DNA from: Acetatifactor sp.
GTDB lineage: Bacteria; Bacillota; Clostridia; Lachnospirales; Lachnospiraceae
DNA length: 30,007 nt
Reading direction: 5' to 3'
NCBI GenBank assembly: GCA_016293615.1
Contig: JAEDDX010000029.1
Coordinates: 1-30,007 of the forward strand
Shown here piece after piece: positions 16,598 to 24,863 of the stretch. Every line of letters begins with the position of its first letter. Positions within the stretch are counted from its first letter, which is position 1. The translations under genes and the position numbers were made by a program. Below the pieces are notes generated by a model. That model had not been told where the DNA came from, did not search any database, and saw only the letters and a list, made by a program, of their open reading frames with translations.

Positions 16598-17479
16598 ATG
16601 AGCAACGAACAAGGAATACAGATGCGAATGAGGGAGGAGCACAAGCCCTTCCGGACCAAAACAGACGAGTGTTTATATAAAATCGGGATGTTTGCGGCAA
16701 TGAATCGTGTGACGGTCAAAGCCCTCAGGTTTTACGAGACTCAGGGACTGCTGATGCCGGCCCACATCGATGAGGAGAACGGCTACCGATATTACACCAT
16801 GAGTCAGATGGCAGTGGTTCATCAGATCACGGCTTTGAAACAGGCGGGTTTTACCCTTGAGGACATTGCAAGGATCAATGCAGGGGATGACAAGGATGTG
16901 TTCCTGCTGCATAAGAAAGCCGAAATGTTGGGGAAGATAGCAAAGCTCACTGCACAGATCGCACTCATAGACGGATATCTGGCTCAAAAAGAGCTGAAGC
17001 TGGATACGCCGGTCTTAATCAAGACCATTCCCGAGGTTACAGTGGCGGCAATGAGGGACAGAATTGATTCCTACGATATGCTCTTTGATTTCATGCCTAA
17101 AATGGGTGAACAGATGGAAAAAGCCGGTTGCGAATGCGCAATTCCGGAGTATTGTTTTACCAATTATCTTGAACCGGGATATAAGGACGAGGATATTCTT
17201 GTAGAGATCTGCCAGGCGGTAACGGAAGAGAGTGTGGAGCGGGAAGGACTTTATTTTCGAAAGATGCCCCGGATACAGGCTGCCTGTATTTACCACAAGG
17301 GGTCATACGACAACTTTGCAGGCACTTATGCGACTGTACTCAGATATATTGAGGAAAATGATTACGAAATTGTGGGAGCAATCAGGGAAAAGTACATTGA
17401 CGGAGTCTGGAACAAGGATGATGAGAGCCAGTGGCTTTCGGAAATTCAGATTCCTGTCAGAAAGAGAGATGAGGCATGA
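16598..17479 (+). CDS. MerR family regulator with GyrI-like effector domain
   Basis: A 293-residue transcription factor. An unusual 26-residue polar extension precedes the winged-helix domain (about 27-95: YKIGMFAAMNRVTVKALRFYE, then NGYRYYTMSQM). A coiled-coil dimerisation helix follows (about 102-132). A C-terminal GyrI-like/AraC effector-binding domain (about 138-290) is of the kind that binds hydrophobic cationic drugs in BmrR-type regulators. ATG 16598 follows AAGGAGG, which supports the long N-terminus. The last codons overlap the start of the UvrA-like ATPase gene by 4 nt, so regulator and effector are co-translated. The ligand cannot be read from sequence. Confidence 0.9.
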   Translation: MSNEQGIQMRMREEHKPFRTKTDECLYKIGMFAAMNRVTVKALRFYETQGLLMPAHIDEENGYRYYTMSQMAVVHQITALKQAGFTLEDIARINAGDDKDVFLLHKKAEMLGKIAKLTAQIALIDGYLAQKELKLDTPVLIKTIPEVTVAAMRDRIDSYDMLFDFMPKMGEQMEKAGCECAIPEYCFTNYLEPGYKDEDILVEICQAVTEESVEREGLYFRKMPRIQAACIYHKGSYDNFAGTYATVLRYIEENDYEIVGAIREKYIDGVWNKDDESQWLSEIQIPVRKRDEA

Positions 17480-19737
17480 CCATGGAACCGATCAAAATCA
17501 GAGGCTTAAGACAAAATAACCTGAAAAATATATCATTGGACATTCCCAAAAATAAAATCATTGTATTTACCGGGGTTTCCGGCTCGGGTAAGTCCAGCAT
17601 TGTCTTCGATACCATAGCGGCTGAGAGCCAGCGTCAGATGAATGAAACCTATACCGCATGGATTCGGGGAAGACTGCCCAAATATGAGAAACCCAATGTG
17701 GAGCTGATTGACCATCTCAATCCATCTGTCATCATTGACCAGAGCCGACTGGGCGGAAATGCAAGGTCAACGGTTGGTACAATCAGCGACATGTATTCGG
17801 CGCTTCGTCTGTTGTTTTCAAGAATCGGAACGCCTGCCATCGGACCGGCATCTTATTTTTCCTTTAACAATCCCAACGGAATGTGCAAAACCTGTGCAGG
17901 AATCGGTAAGGTGATGGATCTTGAGATTCATAAGCTCATCGATGAGGAAAAATCCTTTGATGAGGGATGTTTTCTTCTTCCTGCCTTTGGGCCGAATAAA
18001 TACTATTGGAAGCTATATCGTAAACCGGAGTATTTCAGAACGGATGTCAAGTGGAAGGAATTGTCTGAACGGGAGCAGAATATTCTGCTCTATGGAAGCG
18101 CAACCCCGGGTGGGGAGAGAGTCGATAAAAAACTGGAAGGAATCTACAATCAGTTTAAAAGACTGGTTCTGATGAAGGGACCTGAGGAGCAGACGGATTA
18201 TACACTTAAGAAAATCGGACAGTATATGTATGAGTGCCAATGTCCGGACTGCAAGGGGAAAAGACTGAATGAAACCACGCTGTCCTGCAGGATTAACGGG
18301 TACAATATTGCAGAAATGTGTGAGATGGAGTTTTCTGCCCTTCGCGAGGAGCTGGGGAAAATCAAGGATCTCAGGGCGGAATCCGTCTGTGACGGGCTGA
18401 TTGCCTCGCTGGACCGGATGATTGATATCGGACTGCCGTATCTTTCCATGAATCGTGAAAGCTCCACTCTTTCGGGCGGAGAGGCACAGCGACTGAAGCT
18501 GGTCCGGTATATGGGCAGCTCGCTTTGCGGAATGATCTATATCTTTGATGAACCAAGTACCGGTATGCACCCGCGGGACGTGCACAGAATGACAAGATTG
18601 TTAAAGAACCTTAGAGATAAGGGAAACACCGTTCTGGTGGTGGAACATGACAAGGATATCATCCGTATTGCGGACGAGGTGATTGATATCGGTCCGCTTG
18701 CTGGGAAGAACGGAGGACAGGTCCTGTTCCAGGGAAGCTATGAGGCATTGCTTGTCAGCGGGACCGTAACGGGGAATGCGCTGAGAACAGAGATTTTGCC
18801 GAAAGAAAGAGTCCGGACACCCAAGGGCTTTCTGCCTGTCCGGGGAGCGAAGCTTCATAATCTGAAGAATGTGGATATTGATATTCCTCTAGGAATCCTT
18901 ACGGTGGTAACCGGCGTAGCAGGAAGCGGGAAGTCTTCCCTGATCAGAGATGTGTTTGCAAAACAATATGAGGAACAGGTTGTATTGATTGACCAGAGCG
19001 CAATTACTGCAACAGGGCGTTCCACAGTCTGCACTTTCCTGGGCTTCTTTGATGAGATACGAAAGGAATTTGCGAAGGCAAACCATGCGGAGGATAGTCT
19101 CTTTACCTTCAACGGGAAGGGCGCCTGCCCGGCCTGCAAGGGAAGAGGGGTTATTACAACGGAGCTTGTATTTATGGACCCTGTGACTACCGTATGTGAA
19201 TGCTGTAACGGAACAAGATACAGTGATGAGGCACTTGAACATCACTATAAGGGGAAGAGCATTGTAGAGGTTCTGAACCTGAGCGTAGAGGAGGCTTGCG
19301 AGTTCTTTCACGAAAACAAAAAAATCATGGAGAAACTGAATGCTCTCATGGAGGTTGGGCTTCCGTATATATCCCTGGGGCAGCCCTTGTCCACATTTTC
19401 CGGTGGGGAACGGCAGAGGGTAAAGCTTGCCCAGAATATCAAAAAGAAGGGAAATATCTATATTCTGGATGAGCCCACCACGGGACTGCATGCTTCTGAT
19501 ATCGTGAAGGTGGTCGGAATCCTGGAAAACATTGTGGACCGGGGGAATACGGTCATCGTGATTGAGCATAATACCGATGTGATGCTGCTTGCAGACTATC
19601 TGATCGATGTGGGACCGGATGGCGGAACGAAGGGCGGTCAGGTGGTCTTTACGGGCACACCAAGGGAAATGCTGGAACATGGTGAGACAATTACCGCAAA
19701 GTATCTGCGGAAGAATGCGGAGCATGCCGGGAATTAA
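17476..19737 (+). CDS. Short UvrA-like ABC ATPase (drug/DNA-lesion type)
   Basis: A 753-residue protein with two ABC ATPase modules of the UvrA type. Module 1 has Walker A GVSGSGKSS (33-41), signature LSGGEAQ (332-338) and Walker B IYIFDEPSTG (354-363). Module 2 has GVAGSGKSS (480-488), FSGGERQR (641-648) and YILDEPTTG (662-670). Cysteine pairs at 137/140, 256/259, 551/554 and 574/577 form zinc sites. Full UvrA is about 940 residues. The missing part lies between the first Walker A and signature, where UvrB binds, so ordinary excision repair is unlikely. Relatives such as DrrC protect against DNA-binding drugs. The start ATG 17476 overlaps merR (an in-frame ATG at 17482 is also possible), giving an inducible two-gene unit. 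Confidence 0.88.
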   Translation: MTMEPIKIRGLRQNNLKNISLDIPKNKIIVFTGVSGSGKSSIVFDTIAAESQRQMNETYTAWIRGRLPKYEKPNVELIDHLNPSVIIDQSRLGGNARSTVGTISDMYSALRLLFSRIGTPAIGPASYFSFNNPNGMCKTCAGIGKVMDLEIHKLIDEEKSFDEGCFLLPAFGPNKYYWKLYRKPEYFRTDVKWKELSEREQNILLYGSATPGGERVDKKLEGIYNQFKRLVLMKGPEEQTDYTLKKIGQYMYECQCPDCKGKRLNETTLSCRINGYNIAEMCEMEFSALREELGKIKDLRAESVCDGLIASLDRMIDIGLPYLSMNRESSTLSGGEAQRLKLVRYMGSSLCGMIYIFDEPSTGMHPRDVHRMTRLLKNLRDKGNTVLVVEHDKDIIRIADEVIDIGPLAGKNGGQVLFQGSYEALLVSGTVTGNALRTEILPKERVRTPKGFLPVRGAKLHNLKNVDIDIPLGILTVVTGVAGSGKSSLIRDVFAKQYEEQVVLIDQSAITATGRSTVCTFLGFFDEIRKEFAKANHAEDSLFTFNGKGACPACKGRGVITTELVFMDPVTTVCECCNGTRYSDEALEHHYKGKSIVEVLNLSVEEACEFFHENKKIMEKLNALMEVGLPYISLGQPLSTFSGGERQRVKLAQNIKKKGNIYILDEPTTGLHASDIVKVVGILENIVDRGNTVIVIEHNTDVMLLADYLIDVGPDGGTKGGQVVFTGTPREMLEHGETITAKYLRKNAEHAGN

Positions 19738-19912
19738 ACAATCTGCAACATCTGTCACAGGGAGGAAACAGCGTCCGCTACTTGGATAAATGGGTTTATT
19801 TTCCTGAAAAATGTGCTGCATATAGCCTCCATTTGTTGGAAATACAGTAGAAATTATAAGCAGATTGTAGTATGATGGGTGCAGAAAGTAAAGAAGGAGG
19901 ATATTGGAGATT

Positions 19913-20644
19913 ATGATTCGAAAGATGATTCGTATTGATGAGAAGAAATGTAATGGCTGCGGAGTCTGCGCTACAGCATGCCATGAGGGTGCCATAGAGA
20001 TGATAGATGGAAAAGCGAAGCTGGTGAGGGAGAATTTCTGTGATGGGTTCGGAGATTGTCTGCCGGGATGTCCTACCGGAGCCATTACCTTTGAGGAAAG
20101 GGAGGCACCTGCCTATGATGAAGAGGCGGTCAATCGGGCGAAGCGGGAGAAGGCTGAGTCCTTGGAGAAAAGTATGCCTCACAGCGGATGTCCCGGAAGC
20201 ATGATGCGTCGGATGAATCGCGGAAAGAAATCGGAGAGTCCGACACCTCAGAATGTAACCTCTCCAACCGGCATGGAGTCCCAGCTGATGAACTGGCCGG
20301 TACAGATTAAGCTTGCCCCGATTCAGGCGCCTTATTTTGAAGATGCGAAGCTTTTGATTGCTGCTGATTGTGCGGCATATGCTTACGCCAATTTCCACGC
20401 AGAATTCATTCGGGACAAGGTGACTATCATTGGCTGCCCGAAGCTGGACAGTGTGGATTACAGCGAGAAGCTCACCGAAATTATTCGCTGCAACGATATT
20501 CGTTCCATTACAATCGTTCGTATGGAGGTGCCCTGCTGCGGCGGAATAGAGATGGCGGCCAAGAAGGCTCTTCAGGCCAGCGGAAAATTCCTTCCCTGGC
20601 AGGTAGTCACCATCTCCATTGACGGAAAGATACTGGAGATGTAA
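19913..20644 (+). CDS. 4Fe-4S ferredoxin-domain protein
   Basis: A 243-residue protein with an N-terminal dicluster ferredoxin domain. The first motif is CNGCGVCATAC (C13, C16, C19, C23). The second is CDGFGDCLPGCP, where one cysteine of the classical spacing is a phenylalanine. The C-terminal part (about 120-243) has further cysteines (ADCAAYAY, GCPKLD, PCCGG) that could bind metal or another cluster. It may be a redox-linked sensor or electron carrier, common in strict anaerobes; the exact partner is unknown. AGGAGG lies at 19895-19900. ATG 19913 is my choice, with TTG 19904 and ATG 19925 as alternatives. A TATGAT at 19871 could be the -10 box. Confidence 0.8.
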   Translation: MIRKMIRIDEKKCNGCGVCATACHEGAIEMIDGKAKLVRENFCDGFGDCLPGCPTGAITFEEREAPAYDEEAVNRAKREKAESLEKSMPHSGCPGSMMRRMNRGKKSESPTPQNVTSPTGMESQLMNWPVQIKLAPIQAPYFEDAKLLIAADCAAYAYANFHAEFIRDKVTIIGCPKLDSVDYSEKLTEIIRCNDIRSITIVRMEVPCCGGIEMAAKKALQASGKFLPWQVVTISIDGKILEM

Positions 20645-20677
20645 AGTATATTCAAAGAGAGATACTGGAGGTTGATT

Positions 20678-21001
20678 ATGTATAAGAATATTGATAAGCA
20701 GACCAAATTAGAATTGAAGAACCTTGTGGCATACCAGGAGGGGCAGGTTGTAAGCAAAACCTTGGTACAGAATGAGGCTGTCAGCATGACAATCTTCTCC
20801 TTTGACAAGGGTGAGGAAATTTCCACCCATGCGGCAGCAGGTGACGCTATGGTTACGGTCCTGGAAGGAAAGGGCCGATTTACCGTGGCCGATGAGGTAT
20901 TCTACCTGGAAGCAGGCGAGACTCTGATTATGCCCAAGGATATCCCCCATGCGGTATACGGGGAAGAACGCTTTAAAATGCAGCTGGTGGTTTCTTACTA
21001 A
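20678..21001 (+). CDS. Small cupin-domain protein
   Basis: A 107-residue single-cupin protein. GEEISTHAAAGDAMVTVLEG matches cupin motif 1 and AGETLIMPKDIPHAV matches motif 2, with the last histidine as metal ligand. Such proteins bind a metal and a small molecule. No enzymatic role can be assigned. GGAGG sits 6 nt before ATG 20678. It follows the ferredoxin gene by 33 nt, probably in one transcript; this pairing suggests a redox or metal-related role. Confidence 0.82.
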   Translation: MYKNIDKQTKLELKNLVAYQEGQVVSKTLVQNEAVSMTIFSFDKGEEISTHAAAGDAMVTVLEGKGRFTVADEVFYLEAGETLIMPKDIPHAVYGEERFKMQLVVSY

Positions 21002-21031
21002 AGTTGTATATAAAAATATCCTATGAGCTAA

Positions 21032-21361
21032 TTGCAAAAGAAATCATTAGAAGTGGAAATAGCAAAGCAGATGTTGGTGCAGAGAATGGATAGCAGAGAA
21101 GTAAATGATTACATTTTTATGAAGCTGGGAACCACATATGATGTTGATGGAAATGCAATGGATGGATACGACACCATAGAAGCCTATATGAGAAACTGTG
21201 ACGAAAATGGATTAGGATATACATGGTTTTCTACCGAGTCTTTGCACTTTGGAATGGCAAAGAAAAAAGTCAGCTATTACAACCTGAAGCAGGTAATATC
21301 AAATTCGCAGTTCCATTTTGGATATGTGTATTTACCGGAAGACCAGGAGGGAGGTTTATGA
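21032..21361 (+). CDS. Hypothetical protein, possibly a fragment
   Basis: An open frame of 109 codons from TTG 21032 with no ribosome binding site at this or the next in-frame ATGs (21071, 21086). The protein is polar and soluble-looking, with an aromatic-rich centre (GLGYTWFSTESLHFGMAKKK). I do not recognise it. The lack of a start signal suggests the 5' end of an older gene has been lost. It ends at a TGA that overlaps the ATG of a 23-codon frame and is followed by a terminator. Confidence 0.45.
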   Translation: MQKKSLEVEIAKQMLVQRMDSREVNDYIFMKLGTTYDVDGNAMDGYDTIEAYMRNCDENGLGYTWFSTESLHFGMAKKKVSYYNLKQVISNSQFHFGYVYLPEDQEGGL

Positions 21362-21429
21362 CGGAAGAGGAAAATCGGATTACATTAATGCAAAGCATCT
21401 ATCATTCAGTTGGTAGATGCTTTTTTTGA
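21358..21429 (+). pseudogene. 23-codon remnant with strong ribosome binding site
   Basis: ATG 21358 is preceded by GGAGGGAGG, one of the strongest ribosome binding sites in the window. The frame closes after 23 codons inside the terminator hairpin at 21392-21427. It overlaps the preceding gene by 4 nt, as in an operon. It looks like the start of a gene whose body was deleted up to a terminator. A genuine micropeptide cannot be excluded. Confidence 0.35.
21392..21427 (+). terminator. Intrinsic terminator
   Basis: AAAGCATCTA (21392-21401) pairs with TAGATGCTTT (21414-21423), and the T-run extends to 21427. It separates the 21032 unit from the regulated operon that follows. Confidence 0.8.
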
Positions 21430-21501
21430 CAATTGAGTTTCTTGGGCTTGGGCTCCTTTGCCCTTTGTCCTTGGGCTAATTGACAAGTCATTCACATTCG
21501 A

Positions 21502-21551
21502 TTTACAAAATGTAAAATATACTTGACAGAATGTAAAACGTATGATATTCT
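21502..21551 (+). promoter_or_regulatory. Promoter with two tandem 15-bp operators
   Basis: The promoter is TTGACA (21523-21528), a 17-nt spacer and TATTCT (21546-21551). Two similar dyads are present, TTTACAAAATGTAAA (21502-21516) and TTGACAGAATGTAAA (21523-21537). Their starts are 21 bp apart, two turns of the helix, and the second covers the -35 box. This is the layout of a repressor binding cooperatively, and the Cro/CI-type gene at the end of the operon is the obvious candidate. Confidence 0.75.
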
Positions 21552-21604
21552 GCGTTTACAGAAACAAATTCAGTGCGAAATTCAGAAGCAAGAAGGTGGT
21601 ATAT

Positions 21605-21964
21605 TTGAAACAAAAACTCAAAAAGGTCATGCTCTTATTCCCGGCAGCCGCGTTAACTATTGTAATTTATATTTTTTTGCATGAAATAGGGCATCTCATT
21701 GTCATGGTGTCTGCGGGAGCCACAATCACTGATTTTAGTATCTTAACGGCGCATGTATATCTGTTTGCCTGGATTTTTCTTCCCTTTGCCTATGTAAACG
21801 GTAATGCTCCGGCGGCAGATGACGTCACAAAATTTTTGAATAATTTCTCCCGGAATTATCACCCGTTGCTGGTGAGTCTTGTAGCGATGATAATGGTTGG
21901 AAGCGGGGTGGCGCTCATGTTAAAAAAGAGAATGTTTCAGAATTTTATCGCAGAAATCAGATAG
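21605..21964 (+). CDS. Short HExxH membrane protein (M50-like)
   Basis: A 119-residue membrane protein with three likely membrane segments. The first ends in FLHEIGHLIVM, an HExxH zinc-protease motif embedded in the membrane as in site-2-protease (M50) enzymes. The second metal-binding motif of full M50 enzymes (NPDG-type) is not visible and the protein is shorter than the family, so it may be a minimal or inactive relative. TTG 21605 is chosen because AGAAGGTGG lies 5 nt upstream. ATG 21542 is rejected because it precedes the -10 box. It is the first gene of an operon with a larger membrane protein and a Cro/CI regulator. Confidence 0.65.
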   Translation: MKQKLKKVMLLFPAAALTIVIYIFLHEIGHLIVMVSAGATITDFSILTAHVYLFAWIFLPFAYVNGNAPAADDVTKFLNNFSRNYHPLLVSLVAMIMVGSGVALMLKKRMFQNFIAEIR

Positions 21965-21980
21965 AAAAGGAAGGTAGAAG

Positions 21981-23042
21981 ATGATGAAAAAGAGATTAAG
22001 CAAAACACAAAAGGTAGCGATTGATATTGTATTGATTGCCATAATGGTTATCCTGTTCGTGGCAGTGCTTGGCAGGATAAGTTCCGACCAAACAACGAAA
22101 ATGAGTCAGATTGTAGCTATTGAAAACGGGAAGGTGGTATCACAGCCCATAACCAATTCCTTTGAACTGAAAACAGGAGGGAAACAGGTAATTGCAGTAA
22201 AGTGGTGGCCGGAAGAGAATCCCGGATTTGTAACAGGCCTTGTTATCAAAGACCCTGAGGGAAACCGGATTTTAGCCTGCACCGGTGATAAGGTGGATAT
22301 GGTATCCCATATTATGAAGCTACAAAAAGGGACCTATGAGATTATGCTCACATTCCTTTCCTCCAAGGAAGAGAAGGATGCCTTTTCTGAAACATATAAC
22401 CTGGGAGGAACCATTGGTGAAGAGTTTACCGATTATGCGTGGGATGGTGAGTGGCGGATGGAGTATACCATTGAGTTTCGCAACGCCGTGGAAAATAAAA
22501 CAGGCTTAAGTCTTCTGCTGGGTGTAGTGACCGGTTTGTTGTTAGTGAGGCTGTTTCTGGTCATCAGCAAGAAGGAAGATGAGTCGGAAGCGAAATATGG
22601 TGAAGGACAGGGCTCGGTTCGATATGATGAGAGGCAGGAGTTGGTTCGGGGCAGGGCATACACATATGGCTTTTACACCTTTGGTATTTACAATGGAATC
22701 ATGTCCATTCTGTCTATGGGAGACATTCCGATTCCGGCAGAGCAGGGTGTCCTGCTTTTTGTGGGTATCGTGATTGCGGGTGCTGTAATGATAACGTATA
22801 GCATTTGGAAGGATGGCTATTTTGCACTGAACCAGAACCGGAAGACATTGTTGATCATCTTCTGTATTGTAACAATCATCAATTTTGTTGGCGGAATGAA
22901 TGGTCTTCATATGGGGATGGTAATGAGGGATGGAAGGCTTGCGCTGGGTTCTATGAATTTCTTCTGCTGCGGCCTGTTCCTGTACATTTTTATCCTTCTT
23001 GTTGTAAAGTCATTGATGGATAAGCGGGAGGATAAAGCATGA
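21981..23042 (+). CDS. Membrane protein of unknown function
   Basis: A 353-residue protein. One membrane segment near residues 11-30 is followed by an extracytoplasmic, beta-rich domain of about 130 residues (GKQVIAVKWWPEENPGF, then LQKGTYEIMLTF) and a second membrane segment near 165-185. A short cytosolic loop with YDERQELVRGRAY leads to four more membrane segments. I do not recognise the family, though the DERQ-RGxAY motif occurs in small membrane proteins encoded beside XRE regulators. AAGGAAGGT precedes ATG 21981. The gene overlaps the following regulator by 4 nt. It may sense an envelope signal or form a transporter-like complex with the HExxH protein; this is inference. Confidence 0.7.
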   Translation: MMKKRLSKTQKVAIDIVLIAIMVILFVAVLGRISSDQTTKMSQIVAIENGKVVSQPITNSFELKTGGKQVIAVKWWPEENPGFVTGLVIKDPEGNRILACTGDKVDMVSHIMKLQKGTYEIMLTFLSSKEEKDAFSETYNLGGTIGEEFTDYAWDGEWRMEYTIEFRNAVENKTGLSLLLGVVTGLLLVRLFLVISKKEDESEAKYGEGQGSVRYDERQELVRGRAYTYGFYTFGIYNGIMSILSMGDIPIPAEQGVLLFVGIVIAGAVMITYSIWKDGYFALNQNRKTLLIIFCIVTIINFVGGMNGLHMGMVMRDGRLALGSMNFFCCGLFLYIFILLVVKSLMDKREDKA

Positions 23043-23254
23043 AAAATCTGAAGCTGAAGGCTGCCCGTGCAGCAAAGGATATGTCCCAGGATGATCTTGC
23101 GAAGCTCTGCGGCGTGTCCAGACAGACCATTAATGCCATCGAAAAGGGGGATTATAATCCCACCATCAAGCTTTGCAGAACCATCTGTAAGGTGCTCGGA
23201 AAGACTCTGGATGAGCTGTTCTGGGAAGAAGAGGAGAATGAGAGAAACGCATGA
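23039..23254 (+). CDS. Small Cro/CI-type (XRE) regulator
   Basis: A 71-residue protein that is almost entirely one helix-turn-helix domain: LKAARAAKDMSQDDLAKLCG then VSRQTINAIEKGDYNPT, the classical YozG-like small XRE type. It starts inside the end of the membrane protein gene (ATGA overlap), so it is part of the same operon. It is the likely ligand of the tandem dyads at 21502-21537 and would repress its own operon. Its stop overlaps the ATG of a broken nagA gene. Confidence 0.9.
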   Translation: MKNLKLKAARAAKDMSQDDLAKLCGVSRQTINAIEKGDYNPTIKLCRTICKVLGKTLDELFWEEEENERNA

Positions 23255-23771
23255 AGATTGTAAATGGGAAGGTTTAATTGGTTACCGGTTTGTACAGGGT
23301 GGCGTGGAATTTGATCATTTGATAGAGAATTTCGGTGCAGCGGTGACGGGGAAGGATGGCTTTGATGCGGAAGGCGGATATATTACTCCCGGACTGGTGG
23401 ATATTCATACCCACGGCGCAATGGGAGCAGATGCAAGCGACGCAAGCCCGGAGGGACTAAAGAGGATGGCATGCTACTATGCAGCGAACGGAGTGACCGG
23501 GTGGCTTCCCACTACCATGACACTGCCGGAACCGGAGTTGGTCAAAGCACTGGAATCCATTCGTGATTTTACTCGTCCGATCAACGGAGCCAAGGTATTC
23601 GGTGTCCATCTGGAGGATGCCGTGTATGCAGCATCTACTGCTCTTGCAAGGGTGATAGGGGCAGAGAAAGCCGGAAGCATTGAAGTCGGTCATTCTGCCG
23701 ACCTGGTGGTGCTGGATGAGCAACTTCAGGTGAAGGCAGTATATGTGGATGGTGAAAGAGTGGAGGTTTAG
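23251..23771 (+). pseudogene. nagA: N-acetylglucosamine-6-phosphate deacetylase remnant
   Basis: The intact enzyme deacetylates GlcNAc-6-phosphate in amino-sugar use. Here ATG 23251 begins MKIVNGKV and then meets TAA. A single-base deletion in the T-run near 23273 restores the nagA frame (LIGYRFVQGG onward). The N-terminal metal motif GLVDIHTHGAMGAD remains. At about 23614 the sequence jumps from FGVHLE directly to DAVYAASTALARV near the C-terminus, so roughly 180-200 residues are lost in frame, including the catalytic aspartate and two metal histidines. The C-terminal SADLVVLD is kept. It cannot be functional. The ATG overlaps the stop of the XRE gene. Confidence 0.85.
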
Positions 23772-23784
23772 CGTGGGAAGCTCT

Positions 23785-24246
23785 CTAACCTGCTTTCACA
23801 ACGCGATTCCTGCCATTGCTCTTTGCTTTATACATTGCTTCATCTGCATCCTTGATAAGCTGATGGTAGTCTCCGCCGGTATATTCTGCTACACCGATTG
23901 AAACCATTATGCTGCAGACGCCGTTGTCGCTTCCTGAATTTTCGCTCTGATTTTTTCTGCAATACAGACAGCCTGCTCCACAGGACAACCTGGCATAAGT
24001 ACCAGGAATTCTTCCCCGCCCCAGCGGATTACATAGTCCGTTGCGCGTACCTGGGTTTTTATCGTCTTTGCCAGATGGATCAGAACTGTATCGCCTGCCT
24101 CATGTCCGTACCGGTCGTTCACCTTCTTGAAAAAGTCAAGGTCCATCAGGAGAGCACTGACCGGGAGCCCGTCCTGAAAAGTGAGTCTGCCATCGAATTG
24201 GTTGCTGATTTCCTTTCATTTGTTTCTGTTGTAGGCCCGGATGGAT
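23785..24246 (-). pseudogene. Broken GGDEF (diguanylate cyclase) domain
   Basis: The minus strand encodes most of a GGDEF domain in pieces. It begins near 24246 with AYNRNK followed by a stop. It continues in frame from 24216 through MDLDFFKKVNDRYGHEAGD and the active-site RWGGEEFLVLMPG. Near 23935 it shifts frame and ends with SIMVSIGVAEYTGGDY and YKAKSNGRNRVVKAG. At least one nonsense change and one frameshift are needed to explain this. The sensory N-terminal region is missing. It converges on the nagA remnant. Confidence 0.85.
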
Positions 24247-24279
24247 GAGGGGACTATGAAAAAGTGACCTTATTTCAAA

Positions 24280-24308
24280 TTGACCCATCCCCGGACAGTT
24301 TCTATAAT
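24280..24308 (+). promoter_or_regulatory. Promoter of the MerR-like helix-turn-helix gene
   Basis: TTGACC (24280-24285), a 17-nt spacer and TATAAT (24303-24308). The leader is about 40 nt, with AAAGGAG before ATG 24356. Confidence 0.8.
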
Positions 24309-24355
24309 ATAGTTAAGACCTGCAGGAAAAATCGCAACCATAAAGGAGAAGGATT

Positions 24356-24805
24356 ATGCAAGAAAAATACTATGTTATCAATGAACTGGTAATGTTTACG
24401 GGGTTGACTGATCGGACCATACGCAATTATTTGTCTTCCGGGATTTTACAGGGAGAAAAGGTGGATGGTATGTGGCGCTTCACATCAGATCAGGTGGAGG
24501 AATTTGTCAAGCATCCTGCGGTACGTCCCAGCATCCTGGCTAAAAAGAATGGCCTGGTGTATGATTTCCTGGCGGATGACCAAAAGAAAACACAGGAGGT
24601 CTGTGTGATTCTGGATATTCCGGGCAAGGAAAAAAAGAAAAGCATTGAATACTTTGGAAAAAGCATCAATGAAGGTGGTTTCCAAAACATGCAGTTCTCA
24701 TATGATGGTGTGAAAGAAAATTCCAGAGTGATTTTGAAGGGAGCAGTCGATGAGGTGATGCGATTGGTAAATGGCTATTATAAGGCAAATCCCATTGAAG
24801 CATAA
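24356..24805 (+). CDS. MerR-like helix-turn-helix protein
   Basis: A 149-residue protein. The N-terminal 50 residues form a winged-helix excisionase/MerR-type domain (YYVINELVMFTGLTDRTIRN, then YLSSGILQGEKVDGMWRFT). The rest (about 60-149) is a small alpha/beta domain of unknown role (YDFLADDQKKTQEVCVILDI). It probably binds DNA as a regulator. The C-terminal part may bind a ligand or mediate dimerisation. It has its own promoter, ribosome binding site and terminator, so it is monocistronic. It lies among gene remnants but appears intact. Confidence 0.78.
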   Translation: MQEKYYVINELVMFTGLTDRTIRNYLSSGILQGEKVDGMWRFTSDQVEEFVKHPAVRPSILAKKNGLVYDFLADDQKKTQEVCVILDIPGKEKKKSIEYFGKSINEGGFQNMQFSYDGVKENSRVILKGAVDEVMRLVNGYYKANPIEA

Positions 24806-24823
24806 AAGAAGAACGAGAAGAAT

Positions 24824-24863
24824 CGGTAATATCCAAAGCCTATTGGATATTGCCGGTTTTTTT
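24824..24863 (+). terminator. Terminator of the MerR-like gene
   Basis: CGGTAATATCC (24824-24834) pairs with GGATATTGCCG (24845-24855) with one G-T pair, followed by seven T (24857-24863). The T-run runs straight into the second copy of the multi-hairpin repeat. Confidence 0.85.

Noticed and set aside
17476..19737. Canonical excision-repair UvrA
   Set aside because: About 190 residues shorter than UvrA, with the loss in the UvrB-binding region, and under MerR control.
18889..20085. 398-codon open frame on the minus strand
   Set aside because: Antisense to the UvrA-like gene, whose ATPase and zinc motifs are unambiguous.
21542..21604. ATG 21542 as start of the HExxH membrane protein
   Set aside because: It precedes the -10 box of the operon promoter, so it would not be on the transcript; TTG 21605 has a ribosome binding site.
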